From Mycobacterium persicum (GTDB lineage: Bacteria > Actinomycetota > Actinomycetes > Mycobacteriales > Mycobacteriaceae): 64,000 bases of DNA. Below, piece by piece: positions 19,830-29,975 of this stretch (its first letter is position 1; every line of letters starts with the position of its first letter). The notes under the pieces were generated by a model. The model was not told the DNA's origin, made no database searches, and worked only from the letters and a program-made list of their open reading frames with translations. Both the position numbers and the translations under genes were made by a program. The stretch spans positions 1 through 64,000 of the forward strand of contig NZ_MVIF01000011.1 in assembly GCF_002086675.1 (NCBI RefSeq), written 5' to 3'.

Positions 19830-21496
19830 TCCGCGGGTTCGCGCTGGTGCTGACGATCTTTCTGTTCTGGCGCGTTCGGCTGTGGGACGGGTTGCGGGAT
19901 CGGCTTCATGGGCAACGGGCTGGTGGTCACCTTGTGCCCGCGCACCAGCGGAAGCGTCAGCCGGAAGCAGGAGCCCTGGCCGGGTTCCCCCCAGGCTTCC
20001 AGCCGGCCTTGGTGCAGTCGCGCGTCCTCGATGCTGATCGCCAGACCCAGCCCGGTGCCGCCGGAGCGCCGCACCCGCGAGGGATCGGCGCGCCAGAATC
20101 GGCTGAACACCAGTTTCTCCTCACCGGGCCGCAGCCCCACCCCGTAGTCGCGCACCGTGACCGCCACCGTGTCCTCGTCGGCGGCCATCCGGATCCGCAC
20201 CGGCTTGTGCTCGGCGTGGTCGATGGCGTTGGCGATCAGATTGCGCAGTATCCGTTCTACCCGGCGGGCGTCGACCTCGGCGATCACTTCATGGGCCGGC
20301 AACTCCACGAGCAACTCGATACCGGTCTCCTCGGCCAGGTGCCCCACATTGCCCAGAGCACTCTTGACGGTGGTGCGCAGATCGACTGCCTCCACCGACA
20401 GCTCCGCCACCCCCGCGTCGTGCCGGGAGATCTCCAGCAGGTCGTTGAGCAGTGACTCGAACCGGTCCAACTCGCTGACCATCAGCTCCGTGGAGCGCCG
20501 CAGCGTCGGGTCCAGGTCGGCGCTGTGGTCGTAGATCAAGTCGGCCGCCATGCGCACCGTGGTCAGCGGGGTGCGCAGTTCGTGGCTGACGTCGGAGGTG
20601 AAGCGGCGCTGCAGGTTGCCGAACTCCTCGAGTTGGGTGATCTGTCGGGACAGACTCTCGGCCATGTCATTGAACGACACCGCCAATCGCGCCATGTCGT
20701 CTTCGCCGCGCACCGGCATGCGCTCGGACAGATGCCCCTCGGCGAACCGTTCGGCGATCCGCGAAGCCGAACGGACCGGCACCACGACTTGGCGCGACAC
20801 CAGCAGCGCGATGCCGGACAGCAGAACCAGCAGCACCAGGCTGCCCGTTGCCATGGTGCCGCGCACCAGCGCGATGGTGGCCTGCTCGTTGGCCAGCGGG
20901 AAGATCAGGTACAGCTCCAGGTTGGCCACCCGCGACGACGTCGGCGTACCGACGATGAGCGCCGGCCCGGAGAAGCCGTCGGTGTGCACGGTGGCGTACT
21001 GATACGCGGCCTGGCCGGCCTTGACGAAGCCCCGCAACGCGGCGGGCACCTGGTCGACGGGCCCGGCCGTGGAGGCGGCGCGCGGCCCGTCACCCGGGAC
21101 CATCAGCACCGCATCGAACGCACCGGCCTGGCTGGTACCGGAGGCGGGATCGGTTTTCGAGGTCAGGGTGTTGCGCGCGAGCTGCAGGCTGCTGTCCAGC
21201 GAGCGGGTCTCTTCGCCGTTGACGATGCCGCTGACGGTGTTTCGCGCCCGCTCGGTCTGGTCGATCGCGGCCTTGAGCTTGATGTCGAGCACCCGGTTGG
21301 TGACCTGGCTGGTCAGCACGAAGCCAAGCGCCAGGATCACGGCCAGCGAGAGTCCGAGCGTCAGCGCGACGACGCGCAGTTGCAACGATCGGCGCCACGC
21401 CACCGCGACGGCTCGACTCAGCGCACTCAAGCCGCGAGCCATCGGGCCGGAGCGCCCCCAACGACCACGCGTACGTCGCCGAGAGCCCCAAATCAC
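19817..21496 (-). CDS. mtrB: Sensor histidine kinase MtrB
   Basis: A 559-residue membrane kinase that phosphorylates MtrA. Two membrane segments (about 38-62 and 210-232) flank an extracytoplasmic domain; HAMP follows ([20 protein letters not shown]), then the HisKA box [15 protein letters not shown] with the phospho-accepting His, and a HATPase domain with N box ([12 protein letters not shown]), G1 (DYGVGL) and G2 (GGTGLGLAI). The proline-rich C-terminus is slightly shorter than in M. tuberculosis (567). Starts at GTG 21496, 64 bases after mtrA. Controls the cell cycle, cell wall hydrolases and osmotic response. Confidence 0.97.
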   Translation of the reverse strand: MIWGSRRRTRGRWGRSGPMARGLSALSRAVAVAWRRSLQLRVVALTLGLSLAVILALGFVLTSQVTNRVLDIKLKAAIDQTERARNTVSGIVNGEETRSLDSSLQLARNTLTSKTDPASGTSQAGAFDAVLMVPGDGPRAASTAGPVDQVPAALRGFVKAGQAAYQYATVHTDGFSGPALIVGTPTSSRVANLELYLIFPLANEQATIALVRGTMATGSLVLLVLLSGIALLVSRQVVVPVRSASRIAERFAEGHLSERMPVRGEDDMARLAVSFNDMAESLSRQITQLEEFGNLQRRFTSDVSHELRTPLTTVRMAADLIYDHSADLDPTLRRSTELMVSELDRFESLLNDLLEISRHDAGVAELSVEAVDLRTTVKSALGNVGHLAEETGIELLVELPAHEVIAEVDARRVERILRNLIANAIDHAEHKPVRIRMAADEDTVAVTVRDYGVGLRPGEEKLVFSRFWRADPSRVRRSGGTGLGLAISIEDARLHQGRLEAWGEPGQGSCFRLTLPLVRGHKVTTSPLPMKPIPQPVPQPNAPEQKDRQHQREPAEWSG

Positions 21497-21560
21497 TGGC
21501 GCCGCACTCCCCTGTCAGCGGACGGCGGTCCCCCCGGGGCGTCGCGGTCGTCCCCGGGGA

Positions 21561-22247
21561 TCACGGGGGTCCGGCCTTGTATCCCACTCCTCGAACGGTC
21601 AACACCACTGTCGGGTTCTCCGGGTCTTTCTCGACCTTAGCCCGCAGACGCTGGACATGCACGTTCACCAGCCGGGTGTCGGCCGGGTGACGATATCCCC
21701 ACACCTGTTCGAGCAGCACATCACGAGTAAACACCTGGCGGGGTTTGCGTGCCAATGCGACCAGCAGGTCGAATTCCAGCGGCGTCAGCGAGATCTGCTC
21801 GCCGTTGCGGGTGACCTTGTGCGCCGGCACGTCGATGTCGACGTCGGCGATCGACAACATCTCGGCCGGCTCGTCGTCGTTGCGGCGCAGCCGGGCCCGC
21901 ACCCGTGCGACCAGCTCCTTGGGCTTGAACGGCTTCATGATGTAGTCGTCGGCGCCCGACTCGAGACCAAGCACCACGTCGACGGTGTCGGTCTTGGCGG
22001 TCAGCATCACGATCGGAACGCCGGAGTCCGAACGGAGCACACGACATACGTCTATGCCGTTCATGCCGGGCAGCATCAGGTCGAGCAGCACCAGATCGGG
22101 GCGCAGCTCGCGCACCGCGGTCAGGGCCTGGGTGCCGTCACCGATGACCGCGGTGTCGAAGCCCTCCCCACGCAGCACGATGGTCAGCATCTCTGCCAGC
22201 GAAGCGTCATCATCGACGACGAGAATCCTTTGCCTCATGGTGTCCAT
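21561..22247 (-). CDS. mtrA: Response regulator MtrA
   Basis: A 228-residue OmpR-type regulator starting MDTMRQRILVVDDDASLAEM at ATG 22247; an upstream extension to 22310 is not used in relatives. The receiver domain has the acidic pair and phospho-accepting Asp in LVLLDLMLPG and the Lys in KPFKPKELV. The winged-helix DNA-binding domain spans about 130-225 (LTPLEFDLLVALARKPRQVF, RLVNVHVQRLRAKVE). MtrA is essential in M. tuberculosis and controls dnaA, rpf genes, ripA and wag31. It is the first gene of mtrA-mtrB-lpqB, 69 bases after tmk. Confidence 0.98.
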   Translation of the reverse strand: MDTMRQRILVVDDDASLAEMLTIVLRGEGFDTAVIGDGTQALTAVRELRPDLVLLDLMLPGMNGIDVCRVLRSDSGVPIVMLTAKTDTVDVVLGLESGADDYIMKPFKPKELVARVRARLRRNDDEPAEMLSIADVDIDVPAHKVTRNGEQISLTPLEFDLLVALARKPRQVFTRDVLLEQVWGYRHPADTRLVNVHVQRLRAKVEKDPENPTVVLTVRGVGYKAGPP

Positions 22248-22316
22248 GGTGGCACTAGAACCGGACAAAACTGCGATTCCACCCGGGCGTTTCGTCTTTG
22301 ATATGGGCAAATAGTC

Positions 22317-22961
22317 TCAAAATCGATCATTTGAGGCCATCAGGGTCGCCGCCAGCCGGTCCGCGTCGACCTCGGAGTCGACCACCAACCATCGTCCGTT
22401 CCAGTCCGCGGCGGCCAATTGCGCATACACCGCGCCGGTGCGCTGTTGCAGCTTGTCGTCACGCTCGTAGCTGTCGCGCGCTCGCACGGGGTCGGCTTCG
22501 GCCCGGCTGCGGGCCCGCTGTGCGGCAAGATCGGTGGACACCGCCAGCAGCACCTGCCAGTCGGGTGCGGGCAGCTCCAGCCGCTGGTACTCGAGTTGCC
22601 GCACCCAGGCGACCGCCTGCCCGTGCGCGTCCTCGTGCAGCCGGGCCGCGCTATAGGCGGCGTTGGAGGCTACGTAGCGATCCAGGATCACCACGTCGTA
22701 GTTCCGCCGCAGCTCCGCGATCTCCGCCGCCGCGCCGGCGCGGTCGAGCGCGAACAGCGTCGCCATCGCGTACACCGACGAGGCGAGATCACCGTGCCCC
22801 CCGTGCAGGGCCTCCGCGGCGATGTCGGCGGTGACCGAGCGCCCGTAGCGCGGGAACGCCAGCGTGGCCACCGACTTCCCGACCGCCTGGAACGCCGCGC
22901 GCAGGCCCTCGGTCAGCGTCCGTTTGCCGGCACCATCAACGCCTTCGATCGCGATCAGCAC
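22317..22961 (-). CDS. tmk: Thymidylate kinase
   Basis: A 214-residue kinase converting dTMP to dTDP. The P-loop is GVDGAGKRTLT near the N-terminus, the DRY motif is LDRYVASNAAYSAAR, and a LID-like region R-rich stretch (AAQRARSRAEADPVR) follows. Starts GTG 22961. The P-loop has the unusual Lys-Arg pair and the dTMP pocket residues (YGR) of mycobacterial TMK. Lies between sahH and mtrA with 94 and 69 base gaps; the first gap contains a large palindrome. Confidence 0.95.
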   Translation of the reverse strand: MLIAIEGVDGAGKRTLTEGLRAAFQAVGKSVATLAFPRYGRSVTADIAAEALHGGHGDLASSVYAMATLFALDRAGAAAEIAELRRNYDVVILDRYVASNAAYSAARLHEDAHGQAVAWVRQLEYQRLELPAPDWQVLLAVSTDLAAQRARSRAEADPVRARDSYERDDKLQQRTGAVYAQLAAADWNGRWLVVDSEVDADRLAATLMASNDRF

Positions 22962-22983
22962 GGCGCGAGCCTAGTCCCTGCCT

Positions 22984-23039
22984 CGAGCGTGACGCGGCAG
23001 TCACACTCGGCGCCGAACGTGACTGTGGCGTCACGCTCG
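22984..23039. repeat. 56-bp near-perfect palindrome between sahH and tmk
   Basis: Perfect outer arms CGAGCGTGACGC and GCGTCACGCTCG (12 bases), inner arms CAGTCAC and GTGACTG, four mismatches over 28 base pairs. The GCGTGACGC/GCGTCACGC core recurs at 41531-41588. It could fold into a strong hairpin (terminator or processing site) or belong to a dispersed intergenic repeat family. Confidence 0.85.
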
Positions 23040-23055
23040 GCCGCCGACACCGCAC

Positions 23056-24534
<1,479 letters not shown>

Positions 24535-24637
24535 GGCGTGTTTGATCCTTACTGTGGGCCTGCGGGAAGCTGAGCGAGGCGACATAGCCTAGGTATGCTC
24601 TTCAGCCACTGTAGCCCCCGGCTCCCAGCCTCGCAGG

Positions 24638-25285
24638 TCAGGGGATATTGATCACCCCGTGGCGTTCCGCGAACGGCGTCATCAACCTCGCCAGGTCCGC
24701 GGCAACGTCGTGGTCGGCCTCCGGCGGCATCGGCACATAGCTCAAGCACAGCCGCACGATCGCCCGCGAGAGCACACCGGCGTCGTCGTCACTGGTGGCC
24801 ACCCAGGTCTGGGTGAAGGCCTTCGCCAGGCGGGCCGACGCACGGTTGATGATGGGCGCGCTGTCGGTGGTGATCAGCTGCAGCAAATCGGGCTTGGCGG
24901 CGCCGGTCAGCAACGAGATCACCAGGGGATCGGCCGCGGACTCGGCGAAGAAAGCGCGAAAACCCTGTAAGAACGACTCAAAGATGTTGCCCACGTTGGC
25001 ATCCAGCGAGGCATGCACCCGGTCCACCAGGCGGTCGGTGAGGCGCAGCGCATAGCCCTGCGCCAGGCCCTGCCGAGAGCCGAACTCGTTGTAGATGGTC
25101 TGCCGGCTAACACCTGCGGCGCGAGCCACGTCAGACAGGGTGATCGCCGACCAGTCTCGAGTCAGCAACAGATCCCGCATCGCATCCAGCACCGAATCGC
25201 GCAACAGGGCCCGAGATGCCTCGGCGTAAGGAATCCGCTTCACAGGCGCGACAATATCTGTTTCCGCCAGCACCTTGGCCTCCAT
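24638..25285 (-). CDS. alkX: TetR-family repressor AlkX
   Basis: A 215-residue TetR protein from ATG 25285, which overlaps the rubB stop as TGATG. The helix-turn-helix is at residues 40-70 (ITLSDVARAAGVSRQTIYNE, then FGSRQGLAQGY); the ligand domain follows. It is the homolog of Rv3249c, the regulator of the alkB operon. Being the last gene of alkB-rubA-rubB-alkX, it would repress its own operon through the 32-base palindrome at 26979-27010; this pairing is inferred from position and from what is known of the family. Confidence 0.88.
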   Translation of the reverse strand: MEAKVLAETDIVAPVKRIPYAEASRALLRDSVLDAMRDLLLTRDWSAITLSDVARAAGVSRQTIYNEFGSRQGLAQGYALRLTDRLVDRVHASLDANVGNIFESFLQGFRAFFAESAADPLVISLLTGAAKPDLLQLITTDSAPIINRASARLAKAFTQTWVATSDDDAGVLSRAIVRLCLSYVPMPPEADHDVAADLARLMTPFAERHGVINIP

Positions 25286-25467
25286 CACGATCGGGCCACC
25301 TCCACCATCACGAAGTCGGACTTCGCCGCCCCGCAATCCGGGCAACTCCAGTCCTCCGGGATGTCCTCCCAGCGAGTGCCGGGTGCGATGCCCTCGTCCG
25401 GCCAGCCGAGTGCCTCGTCGTACTCGAAGCCGCACTGGACGCACTGAAACAGCTTGTAGTCGCTCAT
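25285..25467 (-). CDS. rubB: Rubredoxin RubB
   Basis: A 60-residue iron protein carrying electrons to AlkB. ATG 25467 ([20 protein letters not shown]). Two CxxC pairs (CVQCG and CPDCG) bind one iron. The spacing and the [19 protein letters not shown] middle segment are AlkG2-type, the class that can support alkane hydroxylation. It lies 22 bases after rubA and overlaps alkX. Confidence 0.95.
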   Translation of the reverse strand: MSDYKLFQCVQCGFEYDEALGWPDEGIAPGTRWEDIPEDWSCPDCGAAKSDFVMVEVARS

Positions 25468-25489
25468 GGTTGTCTCCCTTTCAGACCTT

Positions 25490-25654
25490 TCACACCTTTT
25501 CGAAATCGACCTTCTCCCGGACGGCGCAGTCCGGGCAGCACCACTCGTCGGGAATCTGCTCCCATCGGGTGCCGGCTGAAAACCCTTCCCGGGGTTCACC
25601 TTTGGCCTCGTCGTAGACGTAGTCGCAGACCGGGCACCGATAGGCCGCCATCAT
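25490..25654 (-). CDS. rubA: Rubredoxin RubA
   Basis: A 54-residue rubredoxin; ATG 25654 overlaps the alkB stop by four bases (ATGA), and the next codon is also ATG. Iron ligands are CPVC and [19 protein letters not shown] is the conserved core. The change of residues around the first pair ([12 protein letters not shown]) is the AlkG1 type, which usually cannot replace AlkG2 in electron transfer, so the two rubredoxins may not be redundant. Confidence 0.95.
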   Translation of the reverse strand: MMAAYRCPVCDYVYDEAKGEPREGFSAGTRWEQIPDEWCCPDCAVREKVDFEKV

Positions 25655-26925
25655 GCCGCGTCTCCGTGCCGGGCTGCGTGCACGGCCCCGTACCGGGCCA
25701 GCATCTTGGCGCGCACCCGGGGGTGCAGGTTGACCCTGGTGATGTCGCCGTCGTAGTGCTCGAGCACCCGGTGGTCCATCACCTTGCGCCACAGCGGCGG
25801 GAAGTAGGTCAGCGAGATCATCGACGCGTACCCACTGGGCAGGTTCGGCGCCCCGTCCATGCTGCGCAACGTCTGGTAACGACGGGTGGGGTTGGCGTGG
25901 TGGTCGCTGTGCCGCTGCAGGTGATACAGGAACAGGTTGGTGACGATGTGGTCGGAGTTCCAGCTGTGCACCGGCGCGCAGCGCTCGTAGCGGGCCTTCC
26001 CGGAAGCGGTGCCGATCTTCTGCCGCAGCAGTCCGTAGTGCTCGAGGTAGTTGACCGCTTCCAGCAGGCTGAAGCCGAACACCGCCTGGATGATCACGAA
26101 CGGGATCAGGCCCACGCCGAAAACCGCGATCAGCACCCCCCACAACACCACCGACATCGCCCAGGCGTTGAGCACGTCGTTGGACAGGTAGGTCCGGGGG
26201 TCCCAGGGGCTCTTACCGAGCCGGCGAATCCGTTGGGCTTCCAGCCCGATCGCGGAGCGCAGGCTGCCGATGACGCTGCGCGGCAGGAATTCCCAGAAGG
26301 TCTCCCCGAAGCGGGCCGACGCCGGATCCTCCGGGGTGGACACCCGCACGTGGTGCCCACGATTGTGCTCGATGTAGAAGTGGCCGTAGCAGGTCTGGGC
26401 CAGCGTGATCTTGGACAACCAGCGCTCCAGCGACTCCTTCTTGTGACCCATCTCGTGGGCTGTGTTGATGCCGACGCCACCAAGCACACCCACCGACAGG
26501 GCAACCCCGATCTTGCCCGCCCAGCTCAAACCGCCCTCGAAGCCGAGCCAACCGAGGTCGGACGCGGTAAACAGATAGGCGCCCAGCACCACACTGAGGT
26601 ATTGGAACGGGACGTAGATGTAGGTGCAGTAGCGGTAGTACTTGTCGTTTTCCAGCCGCTCCATCACCTCGTCGGGCGGGTTCTGACCGTCGGGCCCGAA
26701 GCGCAGGTCCAGCAGCGGCAACAGGATGTAGACCAGGAACGGTCCGATCCACAGCGGCGCCTGGGCCGCGGCGTGCCAGCCCAGCTGGTTCAGCCCCCAC
26801 ACGATCGGCAGCATCACGAACAACGCCGTCGGGGCGATCAATCCCATCAGCCACAGGTGGCGCTTCTTATCGCGCCACTCCGTTTCGGGAGCTTGCGCCA
26901 ACTCGGAACTGAACTGTGTGGTCAT
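25651..26925 (-). CDS. alkB: Alkane 1-monooxygenase AlkB
   Basis: A 424-residue membrane di-iron enzyme hydroxylating the terminal carbon of alkanes. ATG 26925 is preceded by GAGGAGGTTTGGCAT, a strong ribosome site. All histidine boxes are present: HEMGH, EHNRGHH and LQRHSDHH, plus NYLEHYGL. About six membrane segments lie in the N-terminal half. Electrons come from the two rubredoxins encoded immediately downstream. The gene heads the operon alkB-rubA-rubB-alkX and has a palindromic operator upstream. Confidence 0.96.
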   Translation of the reverse strand: MTTQFSSELAQAPETEWRDKKRHLWLMGLIAPTALFVMLPIVWGLNQLGWHAAAQAPLWIGPFLVYILLPLLDLRFGPDGQNPPDEVMERLENDKYYRYCTYIYVPFQYLSVVLGAYLFTASDLGWLGFEGGLSWAGKIGVALSVGVLGGVGINTAHEMGHKKESLERWLSKITLAQTCYGHFYIEHNRGHHVRVSTPEDPASARFGETFWEFLPRSVIGSLRSAIGLEAQRIRRLGKSPWDPRTYLSNDVLNAWAMSVVLWGVLIAVFGVGLIPFVIIQAVFGFSLLEAVNYLEHYGLLRQKIGTASGKARYERCAPVHSWNSDHIVTNLFLYHLQRHSDHHANPTRRYQTLRSMDGAPNLPSGYASMISLTYFPPLWRKVMDHRVLEHYDGDITRVNLHPRVRAKMLARYGAVHAARHGDAA

Positions 26926-26978
26926 ATGCCAAACCTCCTCGTGAGTCACACCACGCTTAAGGTTGGACATTACTGCCT

Positions 26979-27010
26979 TATACGTCTGCTGTCTAGACAT
27001 CAGACGTATA
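26979..27010. promoter_or_regulatory. Palindromic operator upstream of alkB
   Basis: A 32-base palindrome with one mismatched pair: outer arms TATACGTCTG and CAGACGTATA and a central TGTCTAGACA. It lies 54-85 bases upstream of the alkB start. The size and symmetry suit a pair of TetR dimers or one dimer with an extended site. AlkX, encoded at the end of the operon, is the obvious candidate. Confidence 0.8.
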
Positions 27011-27037
27011 TTTGTACACTATGTTTCCAAAATGGCC

Positions 27038-28522
27038 TTACTTGTCAGGCGCCGCATTGGCCACCTCCCGGTTTCCGTGCACCGAATGCCGGTGCCCATA
27101 GCCCACGTAGATCGCGGTGCCCAACACCAACCAGACGCCGAACCGGACCCAGGTCAGCGCGGTCAGATTCACCATCAACCACAGACACGCGCACAGCGAG
27201 GCGATCGGAAGCCACGGCACCAACGGCGCCCGGAAGCCGCGCTTCAGGTCGGGCCGCTTCCTGCGCAGAATGATCACACCGCCGGATACCAGGACGAAGG
27301 CGAACAAGGTGCCGACGTTGACCATCTCTTCGAGCTTGGTGATGGGAAAGACCGACGCCGTCGCGGCCACCACCACCGCGACCAGCACGGTGATCCGCAC
27401 CGGCGTGCCGCGTGGCCCGGTCTTGGCCAGCTGCCGCGGCAACAGCCCGTCGCGCGCCATCGCGAACAGGACCCGGCACTGTCCGAGCATCAGCACCATC
27501 ACCACGGTGGTCAGCCCGGCGAGCGCCCCGACGGAGATGATGCCGCTGGCCCAGTACACCCCGTTGGCCGTGAAGGCGGTGGCCAGGTTCGCCTGGCCGC
27601 CGCCCCGCACGGTGCGCAGCTGCCGGTAGGACACCATGCCGGACAGCACCACCGACACCGCGACATAGAGCAGCGTGACGATGCCCAGCGACGCCAGAAT
27701 GCCCCGCGGGACGTCACGCTGCGGATGCTTGGTCTCCTCGGCCATCGTGGCCACGATGTCGAAGCCGATGAACGCGAAGAACACGATCGACGCCCCGGCC
27801 AGGACGCCGTACCAGCCGTAGTGGCTGCCGTGGGCTCCGGTCAGCAGCGACAGCACCGACTGGTCGGCGCCCTTGCCCTGATGTTCGGGTTCGGGTTCGG
27901 GAATGAAGGGCGAGTAATTGGCGGCCTTGATGTAGAACGCGCCGACTATCACGACGAAGATGACCACCGACACCTTGATGGTGGTGACCACGGCAGAAAA
28001 CCTCGACGACAACTTGGTGCCCAGCGCGACCAGGGTCGCCACCACCGCGACGATCAGCAATGCACCCCAGTCGAAGTTGACCGATCCGAAATGGATTGTG
28101 CCACCAGCAAATCCGAACACTGTGCCCAGATAGCTGGACCAGCCCTTGGCGACGACGGCGGCGCCGACGGCCAATTCCAGGACCAGGTTCCAGCCGATCA
28201 CCCACGCCAGGAACTCACCGAAAGTCGCATAGGAGAAGGTGTATGCGCTGCCGGCCACCGGAAGCGTCGAGGCGAATTCGGCATAGCACAGGGCCGCCAG
28301 CGCGCAGGTGCCCGCGGCGATGAGAAACGACACCCAGATGGCCGGGCCGGTGATGTCGCCGGCAGTCGAGGCGGTGACCGTGAAGATACCGGCGCCGATC
28401 ACCACCGAAACACCGAACACCACCAGGTCTCTCCAGGTGAGGTCCTTGCGCAGCCGAGTGTCCGGCTCGTCGGTGTCAGCGATCGATTGCTCTACCGACT
28501 TCGTGCGCCATCGATCGGCCAT
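27038..28522 (-). CDS. APC-family amino acid permease
   Basis: A 494-residue transporter with about 12-14 membrane segments from ATG 28522 (MADRWRTKSVEQSIADTDEP), corresponding to Rv3253c. The N-terminal LRKDLTWRDLVVFGVSVVIG and GAGIFTVTASTAGDITGPA are the unwound-helix substrate region of cationic amino acid/APC (CAT-type) permeases. EETKHPQRDVPRGI is the conserved loop after TM6. Substrate unknown; cationic amino acids are the family's usual cargo. The gene shares a 54-base divergent promoter region with the first FAD monooxygenase gene. It reads toward alkB; its stop is 28 bases from the operator. Confidence 0.9.
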   Translation of the reverse strand: MADRWRTKSVEQSIADTDEPDTRLRKDLTWRDLVVFGVSVVIGAGIFTVTASTAGDITGPAIWVSFLIAAGTCALAALCYAEFASTLPVAGSAYTFSYATFGEFLAWVIGWNLVLELAVGAAVVAKGWSSYLGTVFGFAGGTIHFGSVNFDWGALLIVAVVATLVALGTKLSSRFSAVVTTIKVSVVIFVVIVGAFYIKAANYSPFIPEPEPEHQGKGADQSVLSLLTGAHGSHYGWYGVLAGASIVFFAFIGFDIVATMAEETKHPQRDVPRGILASLGIVTLLYVAVSVVLSGMVSYRQLRTVRGGGQANLATAFTANGVYWASGIISVGALAGLTTVVMVLMLGQCRVLFAMARDGLLPRQLAKTGPRGTPVRITVLVAVVVAATASVFPITKLEEMVNVGTLFAFVLVSGGVIILRRKRPDLKRGFRAPLVPWLPIASLCACLWLMVNLTALTWVRFGVWLVLGTAIYVGYGHRHSVHGNREVANAAPDK

Positions 28523-28576
28523 GCGTGTCCTCTCGCCTCCAGCTGTGACCGCACAGTACTGGGTACGCTGCCGGGG

Positions 28577-29959
28577 ATGAGGGCGAGCTTGCGAAACAGC
28601 GCCGCAAACCCCAAGGACCACGCGGTCGTCATCGGCGCCAGCATCGGCGGGTTGTGCGCAGCCCGGGCGCTCGCCGACTTCTATGCCACGGTGACCGTCT
28701 TCGAGCGCGACGAACTGCCGGACACGCCCTCGTATCGCGGCGCGGTCCCCCAGGACCGTCATCTGCACCTGCTGATGGCCCGCGGCGCGCTGGAATTCGA
28801 GGCGCTGTTCCCCGGTCTGTTGGCGGAACTGGTGGCAGCCGGCGTGCCGATGCTGGACAACCGCCCGGAGTGCATCTACCTCGGCGCGGTAGGCCACGTC
28901 CTGGGCACCGGCCGGCAACTGCGTAAGCAGTTCACCGCCTATCTGCCGAGCCGGCCCCACCTGGAGTGGCAGCTGCGACGACGGGTGCTGGCCCTCGGCA
29001 ACGTCGCGATCCGGCGGCGCACCGTCAACCAGCCGCGGTTCGACGGCGCACGTGACCGGGTAACCGGTGTGCTGGCGGAGACCGGCGCCGATGATCCGGA
29101 GTTCGTCGCGGCCGATCTCGCCGTCGATGCGGCCGGTCGCGGCAGTCGGCTGCCGGTGTGGTTGGCGCAGTGGGGATATCAGCGCCCGGCCGAGGACACC
29201 GTCGACGTCGGCATCGGCTATGCCAGCCACCGGCTCACCATCCCGGACGGACTCATCCGGGAAAAGATCGTGGTCACCGGTGTCGGCCCAGGGCAATCGC
29301 TGGGCCTGGGCATGTTGTGCTACGAGGACGGCAGCTGGATCTTGACGACGTTCGGGGTCGCCAAAGCCACCCCGCCTGCGACCTTCGACGAGATGCGTGA
29401 GCTCGGCTACCGGCTGCTGCCCAGCCGTTTCGCCGATGCGTTGGCCCGGGCCGAACCCGTCGGCGCCCCGGCATTCCTCGCATTTCCGGTCAGCAGATGG
29501 CGCCGCTACGACAAGCTGAGTCGCTTCCCGGCCGGGATCATCCCGTTCGGGGACGCCGTCGCCAGCTTCAATCCCACCTTCGGGCAGGGCATGACGATGG
29601 CGTCCCTGCAGGCCGGCCGGCTGCGCCAGGCACTGCAATCCGCACCCGGCGAGCCGGCCGTCGAATTCAACCGGGCCGCCGCCAAGATCACCAGACCGGT
29701 GTGGACGATGAACGCGATCGCCGACCACTGCTTCCAACACGCCGACGGGCCGATGCCGCGCTGGTATCGGCCGGTCGGCGCGCTCTACGACCAGTTCCTC
29801 GGTGCCGCTGAAACCAATCCTGTTCTGGCCGAATGGTTTTTACGCCGAATCTCGCTGCTCGACAGCCTGTACACGGTGCCGTCGGCGCCAATCATCGGCC
29901 GCGCCGTGGCGCACAACATGCGGCTGTGGCTGCGCGAGCGCCGGTCGCCGCGACAGTAG
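28577..29959 (+). CDS. FAD-dependent monooxygenase, copy 1 (Rv3254 type)
   Basis: A 460-residue flavoprotein from ATG 28577. The Rossmann FAD loop is VVIGASIGGLCAARALADF; the C-terminal FAD/ribityl motif is PFGDAVASFNPTFGQGM. It belongs to the squalene-epoxidase/halogenase-like group A flavoprotein monooxygenases and corresponds to Rv3254. Substrate unknown. No signal peptide; C-terminal region (LAEWFLRRISLLDSLY) may lie against the membrane. The second copy follows 16 bases later. Closest context is the divergent amino acid permease and the alkane operon, so a lipid or hydrocarbon substrate is possible but unproven. Confidence 0.85.
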   Translation: MRASLRNSAANPKDHAVVIGASIGGLCAARALADFYATVTVFERDELPDTPSYRGAVPQDRHLHLLMARGALEFEALFPGLLAELVAAGVPMLDNRPECIYLGAVGHVLGTGRQLRKQFTAYLPSRPHLEWQLRRRVLALGNVAIRRRTVNQPRFDGARDRVTGVLAETGADDPEFVAADLAVDAAGRGSRLPVWLAQWGYQRPAEDTVDVGIGYASHRLTIPDGLIREKIVVTGVGPGQSLGLGMLCYEDGSWILTTFGVAKATPPATFDEMRELGYRLLPSRFADALARAEPVGAPAFLAFPVSRWRRYDKLSRFPAGIIPFGDAVASFNPTFGQGMTMASLQAGRLRQALQSAPGEPAVEFNRAAAKITRPVWTMNAIADHCFQHADGPMPRWYRPVGALYDQFLGAAETNPVLAEWFLRRISLLDSLYTVPSAPIIGRAVAHNMRLWLRERRSPRQ

Positions 29960-29975
29960 CGGGTACGCTGCGGGA

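Noticed and set aside
28523..29740. N-terminal extension of the APC permease frame by about 400 codons
   Set aside because: This part is antisense to the FAD monooxygenase; the permease starts at ATG 28522.
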